Origin: Bathynomus jamesi
Taxonomy: Eukaryota; Arthropoda; Malacostraca; Isopoda; Cirolanidae
Reading direction: 5' to 3'
DNA length: 64,000 bases
Assembly (NCBI GenBank): GCA_023014485.1
Contig: JAJOZX010000941.1
Location: forward strand, 778,001-842,000
This document shows positions 45,439-57,304 of this stretch, piece after piece. The notes under the pieces were generated by a model, which made no database searches, was not told where the DNA came from, and was given only the letters and a program-made list of their open reading frames with translations. Both the position numbers and the translations under genes were made by a program. How positions within the stretch are numbered: the first letter of the stretch is position 1; each line of letters opens with the position of its first letter.

Positions 45439-45927
45439 TCAAAACATCATACTATAAAACGGGTGTGCACAATCGGAAAACGGTTTTTTATTTGTCTGCA
45501 TGCCATTTCGTCGTTTCGTTGTGTGATACGGGTCGAATAATTTGAAAAAAATTATAAATTCCTTATCACGAGACACATGCATGAAAAATGAGAGGCAGTA
45601 CATCCCGCAAGTATTACTAAAATATCCTTTTACTCGGTAGGGATTCCATACAATTTCTGGGACATGCAACTGCTCGAGAAATTTTACAATAACAGGGTCA
45701 CTCCAGGGATGAGTTCCCAGTGAATTAAAATAGTACGGTCCTTATATTTAAAATAGATTGCAAACCAATGAATCCCTTCACCACCAATAGCATCTGTGTC
45801 CAAAATAAGACCACAGCATTCTCATGTAGTTGGAAATTTCAATGTTTCATTCTTCGCGAACACAGATAAATTTGGAACGTGTGATTCGTTCACTATTCAT
45901 TACTCTCTGAAGTGTATTCGCATCCAT
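45439..45927 (-). pseudogene. Polinton adenain-like cysteine protease (PRO)
   Basis: The start codon (45927) comes one base after the capsid stop. Short frames carry GGEGIHWFAIYF (catalytic His region), YFNSLGTHPW (the Asn/Asp substrate-side segment) and FSNTCGMYCLSFFMH (catalytic Cys, CGxYC). The order His, Asn, Cys matches adenain-type proteases that mature Polinton capsids. A stop near residue 27 and two frame changes break it. Confidence 0.75.
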
Positions 45928-45928
45928 T

Positions 45929-46768
45929 TTAAAAGTCAGTGACAATGCTCCTAAATCTGTCAACTTCTATTCGGGCATGTGACTCAAGGTATACTAGTAC
46001 AATAATAGGCGCGTCTATCGGCTTGGTGAATTCCAATCTGACTGAGATGTTTCCAGATAAGTCAGGTGTGATGTCAAACGGATAAAGGTTAAATTCATCG
46101 ATGAATTCTTTCTGCGTTACCACAAACCCGAGCTCATTACAAGCACCTGCAATATGGGCAAGATTACTATATGCTCTCGCGCAAAGCGGGAACACAACGT
46201 CTGATGAATAATCCATATCATACCCCGCCCAGCGCAACGCCATTGACGTATAGTTGTATTTTTAAGGCCGAAATTCTCGAATTTAAAGGCACTCTTTTAT
46301 ATTTTCCATTCACCGAAGCATGGTCCTGCATTCCAATTACTAACCTTTTAGGTACAACTCCCAGGGCGATGTTTTCTATCTATATCGATGCCAACCCTGC
46401 TAGCACCGTGTATAGTTTGATTTATACTCTGAAATTGGGTATTTTACTGTGGCATGTAATAAATTTTTTCAATTTCTATTTGTTTAGGTGAATTTAATTT
46501 CACTCGGCGTACACATAGGTATGTTTCCATAATATGAATCACAACGGGCTTTCCACCCTCTTCTTGATCAGCACCCAGATTTAAACAGATCTCAGGACTC
46601 GTGCGGGTGAGCTTTACTTTCATATCCACCCTGTTCACAAGCAACTTCTCCTGCAATGTGAAGTCTGTATGCAGGCGTCTAAAAACATCTTTTTTTTTAG
46701 AATATTTAAATTTGTCCCTTATACTACTTTCGTCTTTAACTTGATAATAGCCCTTGGCACTTAAAAAG
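45929..46768 (-). pseudogene. Polinton major capsid protein, 3' part
   Basis: The C-terminal part of a double-jelly-roll capsid. Frames hold QEKLLVNRVDMKVKL, IHIMETYLCVRRVKL, then one frame over ALRWAGYDMDY, NLYPFDITPDLSGNISVRLEF and ARIEVDRFRSIVTDF. This FDLTPDL...VDRxR ending is the hallmark of arthropod Polinton capsids. The gene continues beyond the LTR retrotransposon at 57305-57712. At least two frame changes near 46250-46440. Confidence 0.8.
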
Positions 46769-46772
46769 GTAT
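46769..46772. repeat. 4-bp target duplication of the LTR retrotransposon (left)
   Basis: GTAT, repeated at 57301-57304. It marks the insertion point in the capsid gene. Confidence 0.85.
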
Positions 46773-48231
46773 TGTAACAGTGTTGATAATTTTTCCGTTT
46801 TGTAAATGTATTATTTTTTAATTTTTGTATTCTGTATATTTTTGGGGGGTTTTATTAGTTTTATTAACTATGTACAGTAACTCTTTATGGAAATTTTGAT
46901 ATAGTTGCTCTGTGATATGTATAGTAAGTTGAACCGCAAGTGTTAAAGATATTTTATAACGTATTTTTGTTTTCATGTATTGCGTAATGGGTAAAAATTA
47001 ATTATTGGGGTCAATGTGTAGGTGGTTGGTAAAAACCTTCTAGAAGTTTCGTGCAGAGCTTTACTCTGCTCTGGTGGAATCTTGGTATTGTTTGGTCTGC
47101 TGGCATAGAAAGCATTTATGGTCAGAGAATTGAGAGTTTTTGGATTTCTGTAAATCTTTAAGGAAAGTGGAGCATAATTTAAGGTAAATAGTGCTGTTAT
47201 AATAAGTGGTGTTATTTATTTGTGGTAATATTGAAAATATTGGTATATAATATCGGTATATAATATTGGTTCATTTATAGAAAGTGATTGTTTTATTTAG
47301 CTAGATTTAAGTTTAAGTTAAATGTTTCCTTTGTTAGGGTTGATTGCCAAGGTTACCACCAGAGCGGAGGAGTGAGGCGTCTCGGCCCAAGTTTGTGGGT
47401 AAGATTTAAACTATGACTTGTTTAATTTAAATTAGGTTTGTTAAAATTAAATGTGGTTATTATATTGAATGGGTTTGTGTTGGGTATTTAATAAATTTTG
47501 TTAGATTAGGATATGAGCTGGACGTGTTGTAAATATTTGTGTATTGTACTTTTATCATGGGGATGGGGTTTGCTCAAGTTTGCTACTTCGCAGGTATCGG
47601 TGCTCTCCTTCTGATTGAGTCAAAGGTCAGGGTCTGGTTTCGTTGATATATATGGTCAAGTGTGTGGAGGCCTACCCCACACCCAGCGTTCGACATTACG
47701 GATCGGTCGTTTGTCATCCTCAGGCCATTTTCCCGCTGCAACGGATTACCTGGTGCACGTTCTTAGGCACGTTCGGCAACGAAGGACTGGCCGACGGCAC
47801 AGGAGTCGTAGTGGGCTACCAACGAGGTGTGCACGTTCTTAGGCACGTTCGGCAGCGAAGGACTGGCCGACGGCACAGGAGTTCGTAGTGCGAGGTGTTT
47901 AGCCGGATAAAGACTATTTGGTCTAGACCTTGGCAGACCTGCTGGGAGTTGTCTGGCGTGCGTTAAAAAGGAAAAGAAAACATTTATTTAGCCAGTGTTT
48001 CTGTAGTATTATGCTCTCATTGAATTTATGAATTGTTGTAAATACGTGTATATATTTCACTAATTATAATTATAAGGTTTATTTTGAAAGCAGCCTGTTT
48101 ATTGTTCCTTAGTTTTGCACCTGTTGTCTTCTGTTATTAAGGTAACCCATCCCGAGATACTGTTGCCGGGTTTTTGGTATAATTTGGTCAGAAATATTGT
48201 ATGACAGCCTTAGTCACCCGGCACGGTAACA
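46773..48231 (+). repeat. 5' LTR
   Basis: TGTAACAGTG to CACGGTAACA, same as 55858-57300 apart from small indels and few substitutions. It contains a 76-bp tandem duplication (47753-47904). Short frames repeated in both LTRs are chance. Confidence 0.93.
47753..47904. repeat. 76-bp tandem duplication in the LTR
   Basis: Two copies, starting GTGCACGTTCTTAGGCACG at 47753 and 47829, also present in the 3' LTR (about 56822 on). It was therefore in the LTR before this insertion. Confidence 0.88.
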
Positions 48232-48235
48232 TATT

Positions 48236-48247
48236 TGGCGCCCAACG
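48236..48247 (+). promoter_or_regulatory. Primer binding site, tRNA-Lys type
   Basis: TGGCGCCCAACG, four bases after the 5' LTR. It matches the last 12 bases of arthropod tRNA-Lys (CTT), known from memory of that tRNA's 3' end; the match stops after 12. Confidence 0.75.
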
Positions 48248-48529
48248 TTTTATGTTTTTTTATATCTGTTTTTATATTTGCTTTTGTATTTTTTTTCTGT
48301 AAGTTCATTGGTTTTTGCGTGAAATTGTGTATATTTAATCTTTTGTTTACGTTTTTTTTGTTTTAGGGATATATATTGCGTATATACTCGTACATTGGGT
48401 TTGTATTTTATATTTATTTTTTTCTTGTTTAAGGTTATTTTTACACGCTTTTGGCCTATATATTTTAGGGGGGGTCTTTTACAGGGTTCAGGTCTTTGAT
48501 TCTATTGTCCTTTTCTGATTTTCGTAACT

Positions 48530-50079
48530 ATGTCTGTTGATGAAAGTAAACAGGCCTGCGCCTTAGAGGCAGTGTTTCAAGGAGAAAAATCGAGTGATAG
48601 TGCGGCAATGACGTATTTAATGAAATTTCAGGAGGCTCTAAGTCATGAATCGGTTAATATAGATAGTGTGGTGTTTACCTTGGAGTCTGTTACAGAAGCA
48701 TTGAAGTATAAGCAAAAGGGAGCTATGCCAAAAGGTACATCGGGGAAAAAAGTGCAGTACCAGGTCAGAGAGGATACGTATGAAGAGAGTGACACGGAGC
48801 CTGATGAACGACGAACGAGGCAAAAGAAAAAGTATCGCATGGGTCTATGGCAAAGACTCGTAAGTACACGACGGATGGTAGTACAGATTCTGAGGTTGAA
48901 GAGTCCCAACAGGGTCAAGGTGGTAGGTTTTGGTTGAAGAGGTTATTGGAGTTAGAAAAGTCTGGAATTTCTCACCAGGAGGCGACTAATAGAATTTTAA
49001 TAGTAATAGCTGGTGAGCTTCTTGAGCTTCTTGAGATTCTTAGGTATGATAAAGAGGCTAGGAGTGTTAAGGCAGTTAAACCGTTAAAATTTGGTGTTGA
49101 ACGTATTCAGATATTTGATGCATTTATGGAAGATTTCGAACGGTACGCGGGTGAACAACTTGGTAAGGATAAAAACAGGTGGATAGTAGAGCTTAGGAAT
49201 TTTCTAGAGGGACCAATTTTAAAAACCTATTACAGTGTGTATCGCCCGAAAGTCTCTTATACGACCATCATAGCCCGCCTTAAGAACTGGTGTAAGGAAG
49301 AAAGAGATAACGAGCAGACTGAGTTACAGAGAGAGTTTTGGCGTATGGAAATCAAGAAAGGAGAACGCTACAGTGATTTTGCCCTAAGATTGCAAACAAC
49401 TTACGAGGCAGCAGTTCCTGAAGGTAAACGCGACGTGGAGACTCTGAAAGGTCAGTTTTTGAAGTCTGTTCCTTCTAAGGTAGCACGAAGAATTAAAATT
49501 AGGCTTGGAACTGAGAGAGAGAGTGCCAACGTCAAATGGAAGGATATGGTAAGGTGGGCTCTAGATGAAGACGAGCTTGAGGAAGAAGAGAAGGTGGTAC
49601 GTAAGGATGATGCTATTCCGGTCTGGACTGCCTTTCCTGAGAGTGCTATGAACATGAATGAGGATTCTCGAATGCCGTATGCTGGTGCGGTTAGGCAGGG
49701 TAAACCATGGATGCATGAGCAAGGTCAACAATGGATGCATGGACAAAATAGGCCTTGGATGAATGACGTGTCAGGAACAGGCGCACAAGGTGAGAAGAGG
49801 GTGGTAGTGTGTCATTTCTGTCGTAGATCTGGGCATGTGAAGAAAAATTGTTGGAGGCTGAATGGTTGGTGTTTCGCGTGTGGGAGTGACCAGCACATGG
49901 TGAGTGACTGTAATGTTAGGGGTGATTTTTATGGGAAAAGACCACAAGGCCAGGGAAAGAAACCTAAATGTTATTTGTGTGAGGAGGAAGGGCATGTCAT
50001 ATCTAGATGTCCTATGCTCGAGAATGCACGTGAGAATGTGAAAGGGAAAAAGTCGATCGACGGTAATAAGGGAAACTAA
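48530..50079 (+). pseudogene. gag of the LTR retrotransposon
   Basis: A first frame (48530-48937) starts MSVDESKQACALE. A second frame (48847-50079, 410 codons) carries the main part: a capsid-like helical region (about residues 60-210) and three Cys-rich knuckles near the end: CHFCRRSGHVKKNC, CFACGSDQHMVSDC and CYLCEEEGHVISRC. The two frames overlap by 90 bases near 48850-48940, so there is either one frame error or two proteins. Gag packages the RNA and forms the particle. Confidence 0.8.
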
Positions 50080-50114
50080 TTAGCCCCGGCTCTGGTAATT
50101 ACGAGTCGGGGCTG

Positions 50115-52590
50115 TTGATAGAGGCGCTGGAAAGTGAGGATGCAGGCAATAAGATTTTAAATTTGAATCCCGAGGCTGCTGAATTTGTTTCAAGTGAGCA
50201 GATGGGTGAAAGGGGGCAGGTAAGGGAGCAAATATCTTTGCCGCAGGTAGTACGTCGGAAGTGTAAAGTAGAAGTAAAGTTGACAGTACGGTGGTGTTTG
50301 CTATGGGGATGACTAAAAGCAATAATCAAGAGCTTGAGGCACAAGACTTGATGGAATTGGTAGTTCATTTGAATGGAGTTGGGGTGGTGGCAATGATTGA
50401 TTCGGGAGCACAAATGGGTGTGATAGATACTAACCTTGCCACGAGTTTACCTGAGTTGTGTATGGAGAATGCAAGATAAGGCTGCATGGAGTTGGGGTGG
50501 AAAGTGAGGGTATATTAGTGACAAAGAAGGTTCGAGTGAATGTGATGATACATGGTGTGAATTATGGAGAGAGTGAATTTTTGGTAGTTAACAATTCTGG
50601 TCAACCAGTAATTCTTGGGATTGATTTCCTGGTTAAAAATAAAATTAAACTTAATGTGGGTAGAAGATGCTTTAAAAGGGCTAATGAAAATGATGAGCAA
50701 GAGGAGCTGTATGTGGGTGTGAATGTGAATAAATGTTTGAGAATGGTCTCTTATGTTCCAATTTGTATGGCTGAGAACGTGATACTGGAAGAGGATAAAT
50801 GGATTAGAGTTAAAGTTAGGAGGCCTTATAATAGTTTTAAACCACGGGAATGTTGTGCGGAATGTGAAAGGGACGACGATGATGTGTTATTTGTCGATGG
50901 TGACTCTGTGAATCCGAAGTTTGATAAGTTATTGAGAGTTTGGCCTGGCTTGATTAACTGGGAAAGTGAAGAGAGTTTTATTTTAGTGAGAAAGTTGATA
51001 CCTGGTAAATTAGGATTAAAAGAAAATGCAAGGATTACGACTGCGTATTCAATGGTTGATAATGCAAAGTTGGAAGAGCTCGATAAAGAATTTACTTACG
51101 CGGTGAACACGTTAGTACATGAAGCAGGTGGAATGAAGGATTGTAAGGAATGGAATGAAGAATCCCTTCAGAGTAAAGTGTTTGTCTGATGTAATTAATG
51201 AGCAAGAGCGACAGGTCGTTTGGGGTGTGTTATGGAAACACAGGAATGTTTTTAGTAAAAGTGACTCGGATATTGGGCGCGCACGTATGACTCCATATAA
51301 GATTGTATTGAATGATTACACTCCGATATACCAGCGACCACGTAGATTTAATAGAGAAATGAATGAGGAGGTTGAAAAGCAGGTTAGAGAGTTATGTATG
51401 CGTGACATTGTGGAGCCCTGTGCTTCTGAATGGAGTTCTCCTATCGTGCCAGTTCGTAAAAAGGATGGGTCTATACGATTATGTGTAGATTATAGAAAAC
51501 TGAACGTGGTTACTAAAGCAGATAGTTTCCTATGCCTAATTTGAGTGAAGCGGTGTTTGGGTTGCATGGTATGAAGTATTTCACTTCCATGGATTTGCTT
51601 CGCGGTTATTACCAGATGCCTGTAGAAGAGGAAAGTCGCGATTTCACTGCGTTTTCAACTGTAAGTGGTCAATATAGATTTAAAAGTTTGAGTTTTGGTC
51701 TAAAAACGGCACCAAGTGGGTTTCAAAGAGAAATGCAGAGAGTTTTGAATGGTTTGCCGTGGTCGCGGGTGGTAGTGTATATTGATGATATTTTGGTTAT
51801 GTCCGAGTCCTTGAGTGAGCATATTGAGTTGTTGGACAAAGTATTAACGCGCTTGGAAGAAGCGGGAATGAAGGTCAAACCAAGTAAATGCCAATGGGTG
51901 AAGGAAGAAATTAAATTTTTGGGTCACATGGTAGGACGGAACGGTTTATCTAAATTGCCTGAGTATGTGGATAAAGTCACTAATTTTGAACGACCAAAAA
52001 CGGTGAGTGACTTGCGTCGGTTTTTGGGATTGATTAATTTTCAAAGAAAATTCATTCAAAATTGCTCTGGTATCTCAGCACCGTTGTGTGAAATTACTGG
52101 TAGAAAGGGGAAAGAAGTGATTGAATGGACGGAGGAACGATTAAGTGCATTTGAGGAGTTAAAGGTACGTATGAGAGATGCTGTATCGTTAGCTTTCCCC
52201 GATTTTTCTGAAGGTGCGGAACGAATGGAATTATATGTCGATGCAAGTGGTGTGGGAATGGGTGCTAGTCTGTGTCAAAGCAAGATGGGGTGGACAGGAT
52301 AATAGCTTACGATTCACATGCATTTTCACCTGCCGAAAAACGGTATTCGACCATAGAACGTGAGTTAACTGCATTAAGGTGGGGTATAAAGGCATTTAGG
52401 CCATTTTTATTAGGTCGTAATTTTATCCTCTATACAGACCATCGTCCTTTGGTCTACCTGCATAGCATGAAGATGATTGATAGTCGTTTGGCAAGAACGT
52501 TAGAGGATATAAGTGAATATGATTTTGAGATTAGATATAAGGCAGGTCGTGAAAACATTGTGGCAGATGCGTTGTCTAGATGTTGTCAAG
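50115..52590 (+). pseudogene. pol, first part: protease 1, reverse transcriptase, RNase H
   Basis: Protease 1 has VVAMIDSGAQMGVID (active Asp at 50399-50401) and, in the next frame, PVILGIDFLV. RT: PYKIVLNDYTPIYQRPRR, SEWSSPIVPVRKKDGS, DYRKLN, FTSMDLLRGYYQMPV, SFGLKTAPSGFQ and YIDDILVMSE (51778-51801). RNase H: ELYVDASGVGMGA (first Asp), STIERELTALRW, YTDHRPL and IVADALSR. Frame changes at about 50300, 50470, 51160, 51525 and 52290. The order PR-RT-RH before integrase is that of Ty3/gypsy. Confidence 0.88.
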
Positions 52591-52619
52591 GAGTCATCGA
52601 GAATGAATGTATAATAAAT

Positions 52620-53040
52620 GGGGATTTGGAAGGGCTGCCAGAAGGGTTGAGGATGATTAAGCGTGTTCAGGGAGGAGGCAACTCTTTGTATGAAAGTTTA
52701 AAAATAGTGTTGGATGAAAGGAGAATACCTAGTGTCCCTGATAGTGTGCAGGGTTTAAGAGAGTTGTTGGCAGACACATTAAGTAGGAATTATAGAAATA
52801 TGGGTTCAGTAGACGTGGCAAGGTGAAGCATCTTCGGTCCCTTCGAATATGTGGAACACTGCCTGTGCTAGAAATGTTGTTGGTTGCTAGTGATTTGTTT
52901 GGGGTTGAATTTTCGGTACATCATGGTACATGTTGTACAGTTGCGTATGTGGGTCCCGATGTGAAAGAGAGATCAGATTTAGTGAGTGTGCATTTGCAGT
53001 GTTTGGCAGGTGTGCATTTTAATCCAGTTTTGAATGACGG
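52620..53040 (+). pseudogene. OTU-like domain in pol, nucleophile lost
   Basis: Right after RNase H the frame reads KRVQGGGNSLYESL, GLRELLADTLSRNY and, after a frame change near 52820, TLPVLEMLLVASDLFGVEFSVHHG and LAGVHFNPV. This follows OTU cysteine-protease domains, where the usual motif is a GDGNCLY-type with Cys; here it is GGGNSLY, so the Asp and the Cys are changed. The His near the end (GVHF) is kept. OTU domains are known in some gypsy elements. Confidence 0.6.
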
Positions 53041-53204
53041 AACGTTTGACTGTGAAAATGTTATTGAAGGAGTGGAATGGGATGATTGCAAATTGGAAGG
53101 ACAGATCAGAGAAAATGGAGTACCGTTAGAAAGTAACAACGAGGAGGTGCAAATGAATTTGTTTATGAAAGAGAGCGAATCTAATAATAGGTATTGTTGC
53201 GGTC

Positions 53205-53580
53205 ACGATGGGGCTTTTGTCGCTTGGACAAATATTCGTATTGACGGTTACACTTACTGTGCATTTTTGGATACTGGTTCAGCTGTTAGTTTGGTACGAG
53301 AATCTGTGTTTGAGGAGGCGAAAGTTCAGGAGTTTCGAATGAGACAGTTGGGTATAGATGTGAAACTGAAAGGAATTGGATCAGAATGTGTGCATTCGCG
53401 AATAGGTATAACGTTAGATATTATGTCTGACAAGCAGGTAGTGACAACACCATTGGTTGTGGTACCGGATAACTGTATTCCTGGTTGTTTTCTGTTAGGA
53501 ATGAATTATTTGGTTAAGGCTAGTGTAGAGTTAGATTTTGGTGAAGGGTTATTAGTCTATGGGACTGTAGGGCAAGCAGT
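53205..53580 (+). pseudogene. Second aspartic protease-like domain in pol
   Basis: The frame reads VAWTNIRIDGYTYCAFLDTGSAVSLV, with the active-site triad DTGS at 53270-53281; later LKGIGSECV (flap-side segment), VVVPDNCIPG and FLLGMNYLVKASVELDF (the ILG motif). That is the full pattern of a retropepsin-like domain. It sits between the OTU-like domain and the integrase, about 2.9 kb downstream of the normal protease. This placement is unusual. Confidence 0.75.
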
Positions 53581-53899
53581 GGATATTTTTAATGTCACGG
53601 TTGGATTAGATGGTAGAAATGTTGAATCGGAAACTGAGGATATTCGATCAGATGTGGAGATAGGGGATGGTGATGTAGATTTGAGTTATAGTGACAGTGT
53701 GACGTTCAGTTTAGTTGAAAACATGTTAGCCAGGGATGTGGTTCTGAAGTTACAAAATAGATCTAATGTAATTAGTAGATTGAGAGAAAAGGTTGCAAAG
53801 GGTAGCACAATGGTGGAAGACCGTATGTTGGTAGAGTTTAGACGATATTTTAAAGACTTGGTAGTGAATAATAAAGTTTTGTTTAGAAAAATCAGTGAG

Positions 53900-55749
53900 A
53901 GTGAGTTTGCTGTAGTAATAGGCTTTAGGCAGTTAGTTCACGTAGTTATGTTTCATAACCAGTTAGCCCACATTGGAAGAGATAAGTTATTGCATGTAGT
54001 TTCAAAGTATGTATGGCACCCTAAACTATATATGATAGTCAATGACGTGTGTAGAACGTGTGAAAGATGCCAGAAGATGAAGATTGGTCACCAAGTGGTA
54101 TATCCCCCAATATGGAAGATAGAGGTAAAGGTCCCTTTGAACTTGTAGCTGTAGATTTGTTAGCCTTGCCTAAGACACCGAGAGGTTATGTTGCATGCTT
54201 AGTTGCAGTTGACCATTGTAGTAAATGGGCAGTAATAAAACCATTGAGAGATAAGACTGCCAAATGTGTAACTAAAGCTTTTGAAGAGCATGTCTTACCC
54301 AGTTTTGTACGTATTCCTTCAAAGATTCTTTCCGATAATGGAAAAGAATTTAGGAGCGAGTGTTTTACTACTATGCTAGAAAAATTTGGAATTGGGCATG
54401 TGTATAGTAGTCCATATAAACCTGCTGCGAATGGTGCAATAGAGAGAGTGAATAGAACGTTAGCGGAATTCTTGAGGAATTTGTGTGAAAAGGGGTATGA
54501 CTGGGATGTTTGGCTGCCTAGAGCAATCTTAGTCTACAATAACACGCTCCATGCGGAAATTGGAATGACTCCGGCTGAGAAAATACTGTGCGAAATTCAT
54601 GAGAGAGGGAAAATGTTACCAGTTACACAAGAGGAACAAATGCAGTGGCGGGAAGGCCATCCTAATTGGGTACCGTATGGGAAGGGTGTGAAAGTAAAGA
54701 AAAAGATTGTAACAGTTGACAGATCATTGGAAAGAAAGATGGAAGGCAGGTATGAAGGTCCATTCACAGTGGTGGAAGTGTTGTCAAGGGGTATGGCTTA
54801 TGTAATTGAGGGTCAAGGAAGACGAATGAATGTCCACTTTTCTCATTTAAAGTTGTGGGTGGATCCGCCTTTGTATCTTCGTGAATACTGGGAGCGACAG
54901 AAAGGTGTGTATGAGAGGTTAGAGCCTGAGCGGGGATGTTTTGAAGAGGAAAGGCATCCTTATGTTCATGGATCGAAAATGGATTCCGGTATTAAATTTG
55001 GGTACAGGTATGATGGTGAACTTGCAGAATCCGAGGAGTCTGCAGGTGAGAGGCAGTTAATTTCCACCAGAGTAAGACAGAATCCACCTCGTCGAATTCA
55101 GTGGAGTACGTGCAAAAAGTTGGCTGTTTGTAAGGTTAACCAGGTAAAGGTGGCTCATAAGTCAATTCAGACAGAATCCAGTACAAGAGAGGTGGCAGTT
55201 CAGGTTGAAGGAGGAAGTACAGTACTTCCATTTGATTTCGAGATGGGGGATTGGTTCGAGACGTTCCAGGAGGATTTCAGCGATTTTGGAGAGGACGAAG
55301 AAAGAAGCATAATAGACGAGAGGAGATGGAGTGAGGCTTTAGACTTGTGTAGTAGTAAAATAGAACATGCGAATAGTTTACCTCAAGTGAAAGAAGCGTA
55401 CACGTTATGCTCCTCGGAACTAATTTTGAGTGAATCTGAGGATGGACATATAGAGAGGAAAGAGGTAAGAGAACAAAATACCGAAGTCGATATTAGTGAG
55501 GTAGCCATGAGATTAGGTATAACGTCTGGGGAGGAGAGTGGAAATTTTACTACTTTTTATAAAGGTTTATCAGATACGAATAAACAAGAAGGCGAGAGAG
55601 ATGAGGATCTGAATCCTGATTTTAAACGGGTTACAAGATCAAAATTATTATTACAAGATTTACCATGGGTCCAGGAGCGTGTATTAGAATACAAAGTAAA
55701 ACGAAAAACAAAATCTAAACTGTTAAAGGACGGCAATAAGTCAGCGTAG
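53900..55749 (+). pseudogene. pol, last part: integrase and long C-terminal tail
   Basis: Zinc finger FHNQLAHIGRDKLLH ... CRTCERCQKM ends the frame 52823-54148. The core is in the next frame (54067-55749): D30 (ELVAVDLLALP), D90 (ILSDNGKEF), E126 (NGAIERVNRT), a DD35E set. Then a GPF-type module (YEGPFTVVEVLSRGMAYVI, HFSHLKLW). About 290 more residues follow, acidic, with VTRSKLLLQDLPW near the end; function unknown. The two frames overlap by 82 bases. Confidence 0.88.
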
Positions 55750-55844
55750 GATTTGAAAAGATACAGGTTAAATAGTTTTTAAATTTTGTGGAAATATTTT
55801 TAAAGTTTTTATTAGTTTTCTTCTTAAGATTGGTTTCCAATCTT

Positions 55845-55857
55845 GAGAGGGGAGAAA
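55845..55857 (+). promoter_or_regulatory. Polypurine tract
   Basis: GAGAGGGGAGAAA directly before the 3' LTR TGT; primes plus-strand synthesis. Confidence 0.88.
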
Positions 55858-57300
55858 TGTAACAGTGTTGATAATTTTTCCATGTTTTGTAAATTATTTT
55901 TTAATTTTTGTATTCTGTATTTTTGGTTGTTTTATTAACTATGTACAGTAACTCTTTATGGAAATTTTGATATAGTTGCTCTGTGATATGTATAGTAAGT
56001 TGAAACGCAAGTGTTAAAGATATTTTATAACGTATTTTTGTTTTCATGTATTGCGTAATGGGTAAAAATTAATTATTGGGGTCAATGTGTAGGTGGTTGG
56101 TAAAAACCTTCTAGAAGTTTCGTGCAGAGCTTTACTCTGCTCTGGTGGAATCTTGGTATTGTTTGGTCTGCTGGCATAGAAAGCATTTATGGTCAGAGAA
56201 TTGAGAGTTTTTGGATTTCTGTAAATCTTTAAGGAAAGTGGAGCATAATTTAAGGTAAATAGTGCTGTTATAATAAGTGGTGTTATTTATTTGTGGTAAT
56301 ATTGAAAATATTGGTAATAATATCGGTATTAATATTGGTTCATTTATAGAAAGTGATTGTTTTATTTAGCTAGATTTAAGTTTAAGTTAAATGTTTCCTT
56401 TGTTAGGGTTGATTGCCAAGGTTACCACCAGAGCGGAGGAGTGAGGCGTCTCGGCCCAAGTTGTGGGTAAGATTTAAACTATGACTTGTTTAATTTAAAT
56501 TAGGTTTTAAAATTAAATGTGGTTATTATATTGAATGGGTTTGGGTTGGGTATTTAATAAATTTTGTTAGATTAGGATATGAGCTGGACGTGTTGTAAAT
56601 ATTTGTGTATTGTACTTTTATCATGGGGATGGGGTTTGCTCAAGTTTGCTACTTCGCAGGTATCGGTGCTCTCCTTCTGGTTGAGTCAAAGGTCAGGGTC
56701 TGGTTTCGTTGACTATATATATGGTCAAGTGTGTGGAGGCCTACCCCACACCCAGCGTTCGACATTACGGATCGGTCGTTTGTCATCCTCAGGCCATTTT
56801 CCCGCTGCAACGGATTACCTGGTGCACGTTCTTAGGCACGTTCGGCAACGAAGGACTGGCCGACGGCACAGGAGTCGTAGTGGGCTACCAACGAGGTGTG
56901 CACGTTCTTAGGCACGTTCTGCAGCGAAGGACTGGCCGACGGCACAGGAGTTCGTAGTGCGAGGTGTTTAGCCGGATAAAGACTATTTGGTCTAGACCTT
57001 GGCAGACCTGCTGGGAGTTGTCTGGCGTGCGTTAAAAAGGAAAAGAAAACATTTATTTAGCCAGTGTTTCTGTACTATTATGCTCTCATTGAATTTATGA
57101 ATTGTTGTAAATACGTGTATATATTTCACTAATTATAATTATAAGGTTTATTTTGAAAGCAGCCTGTTTATTGTTCCTTAGTTTTGCACCTGTTGTCTTC
57201 TGTTATTAAGGTAACCCATCCCGAGATACTGTTGCCGGGTTTTTGGTATAATTTGGTCAGAAATATTGTATGACAGCCTTAGTCACCCGGCACGGTAACA
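55858..57300 (+). repeat. 3' LTR
   Basis: TGTAACAGTG to CGGTAACA. Near identical to the 5' LTR; differences are mostly short indels. Confidence 0.93.
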
Positions 57301-57304
57301 GTAT

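Larger units (their letters stand above)
46773..57300 (+). mobile_element. Ty3/gypsy-type LTR retrotransposon with two protease domains
   Basis: LTRs of 1459 and 1443 bp begin TGTAACAGTG and end GGTAACA. There is a tRNA-Lys-type primer site, a polypurine tract, a gag with three zinc knuckles, and a pol in the order PR, RT, RNase H, OTU-like, second PR-like, integrase, tail. The 4-bp GTAT duplication is exact. The two LTRs are very similar, with small indels mainly in the first 100 bp. Several frame changes in pol make this copy inactive. Confidence 0.92.

Noticed and set aside
47615..47888. Small ORFs repeated at 56579-56957
   Set aside because: They lie inside both LTRs; repetition is due to LTR identity.
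48847..48937. Programmed frameshift in gag
   Set aside because: No slippery site with structure is evident, and pol has many random frame changes, so decay or error is simpler.
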